DNA of 64,000 nucleotides, from contig NZ_CP144906.1 in the NCBI RefSeq assembly GCF_036699995.1, positions 4,537,001 through 4,601,000 on the forward strand, in the 5' to 3' direction. Numbering within the stretch: the stretch's first letter is position 1; each line of letters starts with the position of its first letter. Below the pieces are notes generated by a model. It was given only the letters and a program-made list of their open reading frames with translations. It was not told the origin of the DNA and made no database searches. The DNA comes from Clostridium beijerinckii (GTDB lineage Bacteria > Bacillota > Clostridia > Clostridiales > Clostridiaceae). Shown here in pieces: positions 35,061 through 44,348 of this stretch. The translations under genes and the position numbers were made by a program.

Positions 35061-35140
35061 GGCAACCTGACAATCATAGAAAATAAAATTCCCCTTAGAC
35101 TCATGGCTTTGCGGCCTTATTTTTCAATAAGTGTGCTAGT
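35061..35140 (-). promoter_or_regulatory. c-di-GMP-I (GEMM-I) riboswitch aptamer
   Basis: On the minus strand the sequence shows a CTTATT-GAAA-AATAAG hairpin with a GAAA tetraloop, then the core GCCGCAAAGCC, then a tetraloop-receptor half UCUAAG, a loop, the other half UAUGA, and GUCAGGUUGCC at the end. These are the GEMM-I landmarks in the right order; the receptor even shows a paired change (UCUAAG/UAUGA for the usual CCUAAG/UAUGG). The terminal P1 helix is weak. The aptamer reads toward flgB, which starts 725 bases downstream. In Clostridioides difficile a GEMM-I aptamer also lies in the long flgB leader. Confidence 0.82.
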
Positions 35141-35163
35141 ATCAATATAATTTGTCCTTTTAA

Positions 35164-35169
35164 ATTATA
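35164..35169 (-). promoter_or_regulatory. Candidate -10 box for the riboswitch transcript
   Basis: A perfect TATAAT on the minus strand lies about 25 bases before the aptamer. The -35 region TGGTGA, 17 bases further up, is poor. A transcript starting here would begin just ahead of the aptamer. Confidence 0.45.
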
Positions 35170-35337
35170 ATGTATTTTGGTTTATTTCACCACAGTTATT
35201 TTTAATTTTCGATAAAGTTGTTAAATAAATTATAAATTTCATTATAATTTGTTCAATAATTTCAAATAATTCAATTTTGTATAAATATAAACCTAAGATT
35301 TCACAAACTCATACATTAATCACTATAGTTCAAAAAA

Positions 35338-35382
35338 ATAAACTATAGTAAATTCTGATAATCAAAATTTACTATAGTTTAT
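35338..35382 (-). terminator. Terminator of the second flagellin gene
   Basis: Seventeen perfectly paired bases (35338-35354 with 35366-35382) form a long hairpin 25 bases after the stop codon. On the minus strand it is followed by a run of seven Ts. Confidence 0.9.
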
Positions 35383-35406
35383 TTAATATTCATTCCACTT
35401 AATAAA

Positions 35407-36243
35407 TTATTTCACATTAGCCAAAATGTTTAGGCAATCTTTAGGAAAATTATTACTTTGTGCCATTAATCCAATTGAAGAATTAACTAACAGCTGACTT
35501 TTCGAATATTTCATCATTTCTTCTGCAATATCTGCATCGCCAATTCTACTTTGAGCTGTTTGAATATTAATATCTTTACTACTTAAATACTCTGCAGTAC
35601 CTTCTAACCTGTTTTGTAATGAACCATATGTACTTCTGATTTCTCCTACCATTTTAATAGCTTTATCAACAGATTCAAGTGACGAATCCACATTATTTAT
35701 ATCTAGCTTATCAACTCCTAAATTAGATGTACTTAAATCAAATATAGGAATATCGATACTCTCACCCGACATATTTCCAATGGCAGATTTTATTGTTTGG
35801 GTAGGATTTAAATTCAAGCTTGAAGCACTAGTACAAGATAACTTAATTCCATTGAACTCTGTATTATTTGCTAAAGAATTTATATCGGCTTTAATGCTAT
35901 CAATTTCAGTCTGAATATTATTTTTGTCAGAATCAGTTAAAGTTCCCGAACCAGCACTAACGGTTAATTCCTTAATCCTAGATAAATTATCATTTATTTC
36001 CTGAAGAGAACCATCAAATGTTTGCATCATTGAATTAGTATCTTGAACATTTTTACTTGCAGCGTCATTTGTTAACACCTGTATCTTCAAGGTCTCGTTC
36101 TTTCCAATCTTTCCAGGATTATCTTTTGCTGAACTTAATTTACTTCCAGTACTTATATTATTAAGAGCTTTAGATTCATCTGTGATTCTAACTTTATATG
36201 TTTTATATATACTTAAAGAAAACATATTATGTGCAAGCCTCAA
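35407..36243 (-). CDS. Second, divergent flagellin
   Basis: This 278-residue protein has the flagellin architecture: a helical N-terminus (MRLAHNMFSLSIYKTYKVRI), NISTGSKLSSAKDNPGKIGK in place of the usual SSGLRIN...DDAAGLAIS, and the C-terminal helix SRIGDADIAEEMMKYSKSQL. The middle domain is small. The departure from the normally invariant DDAAGLAI stretch suggests a minor or specialised filament protein. The start is a TTG with AAGGAGG about ten bases upstream. It lies behind the YjfB-family gene and is probably cotranscribed from the sigma-D-type promoter at 36552-36578. Confidence 0.88.
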   Translation of the reverse strand: MRLAHNMFSLSIYKTYKVRITDESKALNNISTGSKLSSAKDNPGKIGKNETLKIQVLTNDAASKNVQDTNSMMQTFDGSLQEINDNLSRIKELTVSAGSGTLTDSDKNNIQTEIDSIKADINSLANNTEFNGIKLSCTSASSLNLNPTQTIKSAIGNMSGESIDIPIFDLSTSNLGVDKLDINNVDSSLESVDKAIKMVGEIRSTYGSLQNRLEGTAEYLSSKDINIQTAQSRIGDADIAEEMMKYSKSQLLVNSSIGLMAQSNNFPKDCLNILANVK

Positions 36244-36287
36244 TTTATAACAACCTCCTTAATCATTTACAATAAATATTACTAAAT

Positions 36288-36476
36288 TTATACTCTTATA
36301 TCAATATTGTTGCCCTTACTATCATCCATTGCCATGTTATCATTTCCCACCATATTTTCTATTTGATCGCTTACTATCTTACTTCCATCATTCATAGCCA
36401 TTTTCATAACTGATATTGACACTGAATTTTGAAGTGATAATTGATGCATAGCCACTGACATTTCAGCTATATCCAT
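36288..36476 (-). CDS. YjfB-family putative motility protein
   Basis: The 62-residue protein starts MDIAEMSVAMHQLSLQNSVS and continues ISVMKMAMN, the pattern of the YjfB family (PF14070), small proteins found in flagellated Firmicutes and often placed under sigma-D. The C-terminus is polar and variable. It precedes the second flagellin by 44 bases and follows a sigma-D-type promoter by about 75. The exact role is unknown. Confidence 0.8.
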   Translation of the reverse strand: MDIAEMSVAMHQLSLQNSVSISVMKMAMNDGSKIVSDQIENMVGNDNMAMDDSKGNNIDIRV

Positions 36477-36551
36477 AGAATCAAATCCTTTCTTTTAATA
36501 ATTTTATAATGTCAAAAGATAGATTACTATATCATCATCCTTAATAATTTA

Positions 36552-36578
36552 TTATCGTAAACATTAAAAATATCTTTA
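36552..36578 (-). promoter_or_regulatory. Sigma-D (FliA) promoter for yjfB-flagellin
   Basis: On the minus strand TAAAGATA (36571-36578) is separated by exactly 11 bases from TACGATAA (36552-36559). The sigma-28 consensus is TAAAGTTT-N11-GCCGATAA. Confidence 0.75.
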
Positions 36579-36654
36579 CCTACCCTTAAAATATAAATCT
36601 GAAAATTATATTATTACATCTATTAATATTCTATTTTTAATCAAACTATAATTC

Positions 36655-37698
36655 TTAATCAAGCCTTTTCTTTGCCGGCTCATATTCACCACACATCCTA
36701 TAATATCCTATAGCTTTTTCTCTAAATCCTAATACATCATATATAATTCCTATGTTATAAAATGATTTATATGTAGTTATTCCCCCAACTTTGCATTCCG
36801 AAAAATTTGTACATTTTAAAAACATCTCAATTGCTTTCATAAAATTGCCATTATTCATATGTATAAGTCCCATTAGGAAATAAAAATCTGAAGAATTTGA
36901 GTAAATCTCAAGATAATTTTCTAAAATTAGTGCGTCTGAGTATCTACAGTTATTAATTAGAGAGTATCCATAAGTTTCTATCAAGTCCTCAACATACTCT
37001 AGTCTAGAATCCAACTCAAAAGTTAATGCCTTTTCAAAATATACACAGGAATTCTCATAGTCTTTTCCCATGTAATACGATTTCCCTAACTGATAATAAA
37101 TATATGGGTCCTCTTTATCCTTTTTAACAGCATCCATTAGCATACATATGTTTCTTTTAATCTTATCAGTTCTATTTAGCACTTCATATGTATACCCTAT
37201 ATGTTCTACAGTCACGCTTACATTGTCCGACTTATAATTGTTACCTTCTAAATCTGTAATCTGTTCATGAATTGATCCACTATACTGAAAATAATTTTTA
37301 TTAAAAAGTCTATTTATTCTTTCAACATATTTCTTATCGGCGCCAGAATCCCCCATTATATTGATTCTTTCAATTCTTCCAACATTATTTCTATTTAAAG
37401 GTTCATTTATAAACTCATTTATTTTCTCCCTTGAAAAATTCAAAATAAACTCATCTGCATCAAGTATAAGCACCCAATCATTTAAGGCCTTAGATATAGA
37501 GAAATTTCTAGCTTTTGAAAAATCACTACACCACTTAAAATCATAGATTTTATCAGTAAATTCTGCTGCAATAGTCTTTGTTTTATCTATAGATCCAGTA
37601 TCTACTATAATTATATCCTCTATGAAACCAACTACCTTAGATAGGCAACGTCTAAGATTTTTCTCTTCATTTTTAACTATCATACACAAGCTTAACAT
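36655..37698 (-). CDS. GT2 glycosyltransferase with C-terminal TPR repeats
   Basis: The N-terminal 200 residues are a GT-A fold: MLSLCMIVKNEEKNLRRCL, IIVDTGSIDKT and the metal-binding DAD in WVLILDADEF. From about 200 the protein carries tetratricopeptide-like repeats (YIYYQLGKSYYMGKDYENSC, FYFLMGLIHMNNGNFMKAIE). This arrangement is shared with SunS-type enzymes and with flagellin glycosyltransferases of clostridia. It is the last gene of the glycan island and lies just upstream of the second flagellin locus. A role in adding sugar to flagellin is inferred from this placement. Confidence 0.85.
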   Translation of the reverse strand: MLSLCMIVKNEEKNLRRCLSKVVGFIEDIIIVDTGSIDKTKTIAAEFTDKIYDFKWCSDFSKARNFSISKALNDWVLILDADEFILNFSREKINEFINEPLNRNNVGRIERINIMGDSGADKKYVERINRLFNKNYFQYSGSIHEQITDLEGNNYKSDNVSVTVEHIGYTYEVLNRTDKIKRNICMLMDAVKKDKEDPYIYYQLGKSYYMGKDYENSCVYFEKALTFELDSRLEYVEDLIETYGYSLINNCRYSDALILENYLEIYSNSSDFYFLMGLIHMNNGNFMKAIEMFLKCTNFSECKVGGITTYKSFYNIGIIYDVLGFREKAIGYYRMCGEYEPAKKRLD

Positions 37699-37722
37699 AT
37701 TGGTTTACCCCATAATCTTTTA

Positions 37723-37974
37723 TTAATAATCTATTTCTATATTTTCTGTTTTTCTACTCTCCCCATCTAGCGCTCTTATTTGTTGGGCCAGATCATTAAT
37801 TTCCATATTCATTTCTTCAACTTTATTTGCATTTAAATTTAATTCTTTTGCTTTTCCTATTATCTCTCTCATTTTTAATAACCTTTCTTCAATGATATCT
37901 AACATTCTAATTCTATATTTTATCCATTGAAGTTCAGCTTTTAATTCTTCCTTTAATTCTTCTCTTTCATCCAT
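37723..37974 (-). CDS. Small coiled-coil protein, unknown
   Basis: All 83 residues look helical and highly charged (DEREELKEELKAELQWIKYR, ILDIIEERLLKMREI-like heptads, then NANKVEEMNMEINDLAQQI). No family is recognised. It lies within the glycan operon between a TPR glycosyltransferase and a flavoprotein, with a GAAGGATG ribosome site. It could be a partner or scaffold for a glycosyltransferase, but nothing in the sequence shows this. Confidence 0.65.
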   Translation of the reverse strand: MDEREELKEELKAELQWIKYRIRMLDIIEERLLKMREIIGKAKELNLNANKVEEMNMEINDLAQQIRALDGESRKTENIEIDY

Positions 37975-37997
37975 ATTTTTATTAACATCCTTCAGAT

Positions 37998-39284
37998 TTA
38001 TCCAATATCTCTTTCATTTTTTAACTTAAACGCCATATTCATTCCACTAAAAAAACTCTGATCACTCCACAGATAATCCCATTCTCCAAATCTTCCGATG
38101 CAATTTATTCCAATTTTGTTTAAGTAATTACGAACTATTTCCCTGCACTCATATATATTCTTATAAAAAACAATATTGGCATACTGTATACTTTTTACAT
38201 CTATAAAAAGTATATCATTTTTATCTGCTATTTTCATTTCAACTATACATTTTTCTATATGCTCACATAAATCATTATCATTCATAGCATTTTTTTTATA
38301 TGGTGATTCATACACTTCAAACTGCATAGAACTATATCCGTTTGGAACATTATGTACTGATTTTAAGTTTGGGGAATGTGCTCTTGCTGGTAAAATATCC
38401 TCATCATATATATAGAACCATAATTTATTATTAATGTCTGGTCTTCTAAATCCTACAGATATTATTTTCATAGATGTAGCTATCAACTTTTTAGAAGCAT
38501 TGACCACTTCATCCGGAACATCTTTTAATATTTTAATTAGTTCTGGCAAAGGAATACTGCTTATTAAATTCTCATAATAAACTCTGCTATCATCACTAAA
38601 TTCAACATACCTATGTATTCCATCGATTAATATAGCTTTCTTATTTAATTTGATATCTAAATCCCGAATTAATGGATTTAAAAAGCTTTTGTATCCACCA
38701 ATCTTTGGATATCTCATTTCTTTTACATAATATACATCTTTCGTATTATCACTCATAGCACCATGCAGTATTTCTTCTATATTAGGGCTATACATTCTAT
38801 TATTTATCCATTTTGTTTCTAAATTCCTTGCATCATCACACCAGTATTTTTTTGTGTATATCTTTGGAAACTTATCAGAAATATATTTGCCATATTGTGC
38901 ATAAAGCCATTCTTCATAGTTTTCAAAATCTTGTTTTGAATCTTCTCTTTCCAAAAATGATTTTATACATTGTACTTTTTCGTCAGTCGATAATTTATAT
39001 AAATTATTTTGGACAGGGTGCTTAATCCATAATCCATTATAGTAATTGTATGGCTCTGGATTATATTTAAAATAATCTGTTTGATGAAAAACCTCTCTAA
39101 CCTGTTCTGATTTTGCAAAAGATAAATGAAGACCTTTATCAAAAGTAAAATTATTTATTTTTGTGCTGCCACACAAACCACCATAATCATCATCTTTTTC
39201 ATATACAGTACATGAATCACTTCCTAAAAAATAGCCACAAGCCATTCCAGCAATTCCTCCACCTAATATAACGTACTTACCCAT
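37998..39284 (-). CDS. FAD-dependent amine-oxidoreductase-like protein
   Basis: The dinucleotide-binding N-terminus is YVILGGGIAGMACGYFL followed by YEKDDDYGGLCGS, as in protoporphyrinogen-oxidase/UDP-galactopyranose-mutase-like flavoproteins. The FAD domain recurs at the C-terminus (INCIGRFGEWDYLWSDQSFF and GMNMAF). It has 428 residues. Relatives occur in polysaccharide loci, where they oxidise or rearrange sugar nucleotides or lipid-linked sugars. The substrate is unknown. It lies in the glycan operon. Confidence 0.8.
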   Translation of the reverse strand: MGKYVILGGGIAGMACGYFLGSDSCTVYEKDDDYGGLCGSTKINNFTFDKGLHLSFAKSEQVREVFHQTDYFKYNPEPYNYYNGLWIKHPVQNNLYKLSTDEKVQCIKSFLEREDSKQDFENYEEWLYAQYGKYISDKFPKIYTKKYWCDDARNLETKWINNRMYSPNIEEILHGAMSDNTKDVYYVKEMRYPKIGGYKSFLNPLIRDLDIKLNKKAILIDGIHRYVEFSDDSRVYYENLISSIPLPELIKILKDVPDEVVNASKKLIATSMKIISVGFRRPDINNKLWFYIYDEDILPARAHSPNLKSVHNVPNGYSSMQFEVYESPYKKNAMNDNDLCEHIEKCIVEMKIADKNDILFIDVKSIQYANIVFYKNIYECREIVRNYLNKIGINCIGRFGEWDYLWSDQSFFSGMNMAFKLKNERDIG

Positions 39285-39352
39285 AATTGTTCCTCCAAAA
39301 TATTTTTCCTTATTAATTATAATTCGAATAAATTTCCATTTACTTAAATATT

Positions 39353-39402
39353 ATATATGATAATAGGCATCAATACTATTATTGATGCCCATTATCATAT
39401 AT
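39353..39402. other. Long perfect-type hairpin in the glycan operon
   Basis: A 23-position stem (39353-39375 with 39380-39402, one A-C mismatch) closes a four-base loop. It lies 36 bases after the stop of the gene at 39438. No strong T run follows on the minus strand, so it may be a weak terminator or an mRNA-stability hairpin. Confidence 0.7.
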
Positions 39403-39437
39403 CTATTTCTGTAAAATCTTTGTTTTTACTACTATAC

Positions 39438-41747
39438 TTATAACCCTGTCACTTTTTCAAATAGCAATGAGGCTTCATACACATTTGTAACACCATATTT
39501 AGATGCATCCAATACCTCTCCACCATTTTCCATAGGACCTTCTTTATAACTCTTTCTTTTTACAACCTCATCCTTTTTTTCATCATCTATTTTCCTTGGC
39601 ATAATAGCCTTTTCATAAATATTTTCATCAAACCATTTTAGAAATTCATCGCCATGCTTTGAAGCAGTATATCTAAAATAATGCAATTTCTTATCAAATA
39701 ATACATCTCTTATATCCAACTGCATAATGCATTCCGTAAACATTTGCTTCCAATTCAATAAATTATCTAGAAATTCTTCAGAACATGCACCTCTAGCAAT
39801 TGCCCTTAATATGCTGTTATATAAAGAACTTATATCTGTTGTTACTTCAGGCATTAACCTTTCTACATACGAAGTAGAGAATCCACCAATATTACTAGTT
39901 TTTATAACCTCATCCATTCTACTATTACTATCTTCAATTTTAGTAGCAGCAGAATTAGACTGTGCTCCTACTGAAGCTCCTGTCATGCCAGCAATAGTCA
40001 ATGGATATTTAATATTTGTTATGTGACCATTTATAGAAATATTAATAACTCCTATATATAAATCTTGACATATTCCATCCCATAATCTACCCGTCTTATT
40101 GAGTAGCGTATTTAGATAGCTCCTTCTAAATCCAGAATTAATATATAACAAAGGCAAACCGTACATTGATTTTGGATCTTTAAGTATCATTGCCCAATAA
40201 TCATTTTTATTAACATTATATACTAAGCAATTATTTTTCTCATATTTCGAAGGAATAATAAATTGATTTTCTTGTCCTCCATTAAATCCAGGCCATGCAT
40301 AGAAACCTCTTTCCCATTGAAATATCTCTTCATCTGGGTATTTCTCAAGAACATTCTCCAATACTTCTAAAGACCATGGAAGCATAGCATCATCAGAACC
40401 AATTGATATTATAAATTCACCTTTTGCTTTTAAAAATGCAAATTCAAAGCTCTTTGGCAGATGTAAATCTCTAGGCGTTTTATAGTATTTAATTCTTGGA
40501 TCATTAAGTTCACAATATAAATCATAGACTTCTGTATTTCCATTTGTTGAATTATCACTTAAAACTATTTCATAATCTCCATTATATCGTTGGTTCAAGC
40601 AAGTTTTTAATGTATGCCTTAAAGATGCTGCAGAATTTCTAGCTGGAACCACTATTGAAAATTTACATTCTGCTGATCTTTTAATCTCATCCTTTACATC
40701 AAATTCATAAATTTCACTAATATATGATGTGTATTTCCCTACCCATCCAAACGCCATATTATCTTCAAGGTAATCAGCGTGAAATGGTGAAAGACGTTGC
40801 ATTTGTTTTTGCATTAATGGTCTCATGCAAAGCTCATCCATAAGTTTTCCACTACAAAGTATAGTTGCTAAACCGTTATTTGTGTAATTTTTACATATAT
40901 AATCTACTATATATTCTCTATTATCACCTAAAGTCTTTCCTTTATAATTTATTGTTATAGGATGTATTATGGTGGCTTCTCCATAATTCTCCGAGTTCTC
41001 AAGACTTATGTCTAGAGTACTTGAAATATCAATAATGTTTTCCACATCCACACTCATTGGTGAATTTATAAAATATGTTTTATACCCTAAATCTAAAAGA
41101 ATATTCATTAAGATAATGCAATCACTATAATCATCCTGATTAGAAACTACAACAATAAAAATATTATCTTTATTAAATTCTAAAACATTATTTATATACC
41201 CCATATTAGGCATGTTATGAATAAATTCAACTTTCTTATTTAAATATCCCTTTTTATTCCCATAGAGCTCCATGATCTCATGCATCAAATAATTACTTAC
41301 TTGATAATATAAAAGGTATAATTCATTCCACTTCTCTAGAGAATAAAAATCTTCTATAAATTTTTCTCTATTAATCCTAATTTCTTCATATAGAAGATTT
41401 GAGATATCAGGCAAATTATTTACTTTTAGTTTCTCACAAATATTCTTATTACGATTTGTATCATAAATATCATTATACTCCATTGCTATTTTGAGATATA
41501 ATTCACTATATTTATCTATTCCACTATAGTTATATAACTGCCATCCTTTTGATTCTAGAATTTTATACACTTCTGATAAATCAGAATTTTGTTTTAGCAT
41601 CAACTCTGCTTTAGCAACAAACCAAACAAGTCTTACTGGTTTAATTTTATATAATTCATCCAGTATGCTATCCACATCGTCTATTAAATCATTTTTTATT
41701 TTTTTCATTACATCTTCTATTTTACGGAAGTATTCTGTATCATTCAT
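39438..41747 (-). CDS. Large GT2 glycosyltransferase (769 residues)
   Basis: The N-terminal 350 residues are helical and of unknown family, with a Rossmann-like piece around NKDNIFIVVVSNQDDYSDCI. The GT-A domain lies at about 365-600: CKFSIVVPARNSAASLRHTL, EIVLSDNSTNGN and the metal site ISIGSDDAMLPWSLE. The C-terminal 150 residues are uncharacterised. It probably transfers a sugar from a nucleotide donor. It is separated by about 120 bases from the neighbouring GT2 gene, and its product may act in sequence with that one. Confidence 0.82.
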   Translation of the reverse strand: MNDTEYFRKIEDVMKKIKNDLIDDVDSILDELYKIKPVRLVWFVAKAELMLKQNSDLSEVYKILESKGWQLYNYSGIDKYSELYLKIAMEYNDIYDTNRNKNICEKLKVNNLPDISNLLYEEIRINREKFIEDFYSLEKWNELYLLYYQVSNYLMHEIMELYGNKKGYLNKKVEFIHNMPNMGYINNVLEFNKDNIFIVVVSNQDDYSDCIILMNILLDLGYKTYFINSPMSVDVENIIDISSTLDISLENSENYGEATIIHPITINYKGKTLGDNREYIVDYICKNYTNNGLATILCSGKLMDELCMRPLMQKQMQRLSPFHADYLEDNMAFGWVGKYTSYISEIYEFDVKDEIKRSAECKFSIVVPARNSAASLRHTLKTCLNQRYNGDYEIVLSDNSTNGNTEVYDLYCELNDPRIKYYKTPRDLHLPKSFEFAFLKAKGEFIISIGSDDAMLPWSLEVLENVLEKYPDEEIFQWERGFYAWPGFNGGQENQFIIPSKYEKNNCLVYNVNKNDYWAMILKDPKSMYGLPLLYINSGFRRSYLNTLLNKTGRLWDGICQDLYIGVINISINGHITNIKYPLTIAGMTGASVGAQSNSAATKIEDSNSRMDEVIKTSNIGGFSTSYVERLMPEVTTDISSLYNSILRAIARGACSEEFLDNLLNWKQMFTECIMQLDIRDVLFDKKLHYFRYTASKHGDEFLKWFDENIYEKAIMPRKIDDEKKDEVVKRKSYKEGPMENGGEVLDASKYGVTNVYEASLLFEKVTGL

Positions 41748-41865
41748 ATAGTATACCTCTTATTAAGTTTTATTTTTTATTAAAACTGCATTAAAATAAC
41801 GCCGTTTTTATATAATTGCATTTTATAAAATTGAAATCACTTCATGTATACATATAAAAAATTGA

Positions 41866-42912
41866 TTATATATATATGCTTCCCTCAGGAGGATCATATG
41901 AAATTGTTCTATCTAAATCCCCAATGCTTGCCAACTTCAAATTTAATTCGTCATCATTTAAATTTATCCAACCCAGCATTTCTTTATATTCCTCATTTTG
42001 ATGTATATCCTCATTGAATACAGGCGCTAGAAGTAAATAGCGCTTTGCCGATTTTCTTTCATTTCCCCTAAACATTTTTAATGCATATCGTAAACACATG
42101 TTACCTAATTTACTTACTGCACTATCATATCTTTCAGAAACTTTGCTCATCCCATAACTATCTGCTACATTAATAAATGAATTTATCAACTGATAATGTT
42201 CAAATATTCCTAATAGATTTCTTTCAGAATATGAAGTTTCATTTCCTGAATGAATTCTATAATTACATAATGCTTCTGAAATATATCCTATATCAGAGTA
42301 ACACGAAAACATAAAGTTCTGATACCAGTCTCCAGCTATTTGGAAGCTTAATCTTGTAGACGCAAACTTTCCAAATATCTCCCTTCTGTATATAACCTGC
42401 GAAGGAACTGCTATTCCTGCCATCATAAATACTGCCGCCTGCTCTTCACCTGGAATTATACAGCTTCTATTATAAAAAGAAGGCTTCTCATATTTAACTC
42501 CATTTTCATCGATCTCATGTCTATGTGTCATCACCATTCCAACATTTTGATTTTTAGTCATAATATCCATACATTTCTCTAAGAATGTGCTCTCAATTGA
42601 GTCATCAGATGAGAGATAAATAACAAAGCTTCCTTCAGATTCGCGAAGGCACCATACTGAATTAGCATCGCTACCAATATTTCTCTTGTTCTTTCCAACA
42701 AAATAATATATTCCCTTTTCCTCAAATTTCTTCTTGTAACTTAATGCAATTTCATATGAATCATCTGTAGAATTATTATCACGGAAAATTACTTCATAAT
42801 TAGGATAAGTTTGTTCTAAAACACTATCTAAGCAATTCTTTAAATAGTGTCCATAATTATAATTCGGAATCAAAATACTCACTAATGGGTATTTATTTTT
42901 GTTAGCATTCAT
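41866..42912 (-). CDS. GT2 family glycosyltransferase
   Basis: This 348-residue enzyme has a clear GT-A domain: PLVSILIPNYNYGHYLKNCL, EVIFRDNNSTDDS and FVIYLSSDDSIES as the metal site. The C-terminal third is helical. Its start lies 12 bases past the stop of the radical SAM gene. Donor and acceptor are unknown; the gene context suggests the flagellin glycan. Confidence 0.87.
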   Translation of the reverse strand: MNANKNKYPLVSILIPNYNYGHYLKNCLDSVLEQTYPNYEVIFRDNNSTDDSYEIALSYKKKFEEKGIYYFVGKNKRNIGSDANSVWCLRESEGSFVIYLSSDDSIESTFLEKCMDIMTKNQNVGMVMTHRHEIDENGVKYEKPSFYNRSCIIPGEEQAAVFMMAGIAVPSQVIYRREIFGKFASTRLSFQIAGDWYQNFMFSCYSDIGYISEALCNYRIHSGNETSYSERNLLGIFEHYQLINSFINVADSYGMSKVSERYDSAVSKLGNMCLRYALKMFRGNERKSAKRYLLLAPVFNEDIHQNEEYKEMLGWINLNDDELNLKLASIGDLDRTISYDPPEGSIYI

Positions 42913-42924
42913 TTAAAAATTCTC

Positions 42925-44232
42925 CTAATCGCAAATTTCTTCTAGATTTAGTGGTTTTGTAAAATCAATAACTCCCTGTTCAGCAGCTTTTGAAGTAAGC
43001 CCTTGCATTCCCGCACAGTGTCCACATGTACGGTAATATGGTTGATCAATATACTCCCTTATTTGTTTTGATAATTCTTCCCTCGAAGTTGATTTCTTTA
43101 TATCAACATAATCCATTTCATAATCAGCTATACCTAAACTATATACAGCTGTACCAAAATCACACGGATGTAATTTCCCATTTTTCACCTGCATACAACG
43201 TGGAGGCTGAACGCATCCATTTTTTTTGGCAATCATAGTTTCCTCACTATCCCCTAAATCATATAATGTAGAAGGTATTGACCATTCAGGCATTACAACT
43301 CCAACTGTATATGATATACCCGCATTTTTAACCATTTCTATATTTTCGTAAAACATTTTTTTCTGATTTTCAGTAATACTTTGTTCATAATTAGAAAAAC
43401 TAATATTAACTCTCTTATCATTTAATCCTTCTAATTGTTCTTCTCTTATAGGATACGTACCCGACGTTGCAATTGAGACTAATCCAAAATTATTCTTTGT
43501 AAGAAGTTTACTTATAATCTTTGATAAATCAGGATGCATAAATGGCTCTCCTCCCATTACAGTAACAGTGCCAACACTATCCATAGCATCAAAGAAATTA
43601 TCGATGTCTTCCGAAATTTGCTCAAACGGTACATCTTTACGTTTTTCTTTAGGATACGCATTCATGTATGATGTACAGCACTTACACCCAAGACTACAAC
43701 GAGAATTAATAACAAAAGTCACACTAAACATATGCAGTGGTTTTTCGCTGCTATTTCTGCTTTTTACAATATTGCTCAGCCTTTCACAAAAAATAGAACG
43801 ACAACACATTGTTCCTTGGCATTGCTTTGAATCTATTCCTGTAGTTTTATCAAATGGACAAATTGTTCCCATATATAAATAATCTCCACGAATAACATTA
43901 TAATACCCTTTTTCCTGTAAATTTTTTAGCAATCCACTTCTTATTACATTATTTCCTATAGAAAATATCACCAATGTATTTTCTTTATCTTCAGTTGAAA
44001 ACGGCATAACAACTTCTATATCGTTAACTTTTTTAAGTTCATCTGCTCTCATGTCCCAATAATAACTAATATCAACACCATTATTTAGGAGATACTTACC
44101 AACTTCATTTCCAAGATAACTCCCACCCCAAATAATAATATTTTTAAATGATTTTATGTAGTTAAGAATTTCCTTATTATCAACCTTGTCACCTGAATGT
44201 GCTTCTAAATAATATTTCTCTAAATTAAACAA
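42925..44232 (-). CDS. Radical SAM enzyme with N-terminal Rossmann-like domain
   Basis: Residues 1-120 form a Rossmann-like domain (NIIIWGGSYLGNEVGKYLLN). The radical SAM cluster motif is CSLGCKCC at 179-186 (C-x3-C-x2-C), followed by VTVMGGEPFMHPDLSKI, the GGE motif. A Cys-rich tail (CVQPPRCMQVKNGKLHPCDF, YRTCGHCAGM) could bind further Fe-S clusters, SPASM-like. The reaction is unknown. In sugar loci such enzymes can do epimerisation, deoxygenation or methylation at unactivated carbon. The shared N-terminal domain with the two FkbM genes hints at a common substrate. Confidence 0.82.
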   Translation of the reverse strand: MFNLEKYYLEAHSGDKVDNKEILNYIKSFKNIIIWGGSYLGNEVGKYLLNNGVDISYYWDMRADELKKVNDIEVVMPFSTEDKENTLVIFSIGNNVIRSGLLKNLQEKGYYNVIRGDYLYMGTICPFDKTTGIDSKQCQGTMCCRSIFCERLSNIVKSRNSSEKPLHMFSVTFVINSRCSLGCKCCTSYMNAYPKEKRKDVPFEQISEDIDNFFDAMDSVGTVTVMGGEPFMHPDLSKIISKLLTKNNFGLVSIATSGTYPIREEQLEGLNDKRVNISFSNYEQSITENQKKMFYENIEMVKNAGISYTVGVVMPEWSIPSTLYDLGDSEETMIAKKNGCVQPPRCMQVKNGKLHPCDFGTAVYSLGIADYEMDYVDIKKSTSREELSKQIREYIDQPYYRTCGHCAGMQGLTSKAAEQGVIDFTKPLNLEEICD

Positions 44233-44348
44233 ATTAATTTTCCATCCTCTCTGAACTTAATATTTCTCTTGTTCTTAAATTTTTTCTATTTAAATCACAT
44301 TCTGCCACTAACGAAATATCTACAGAATGTACTCCATCTAGCTTATAA

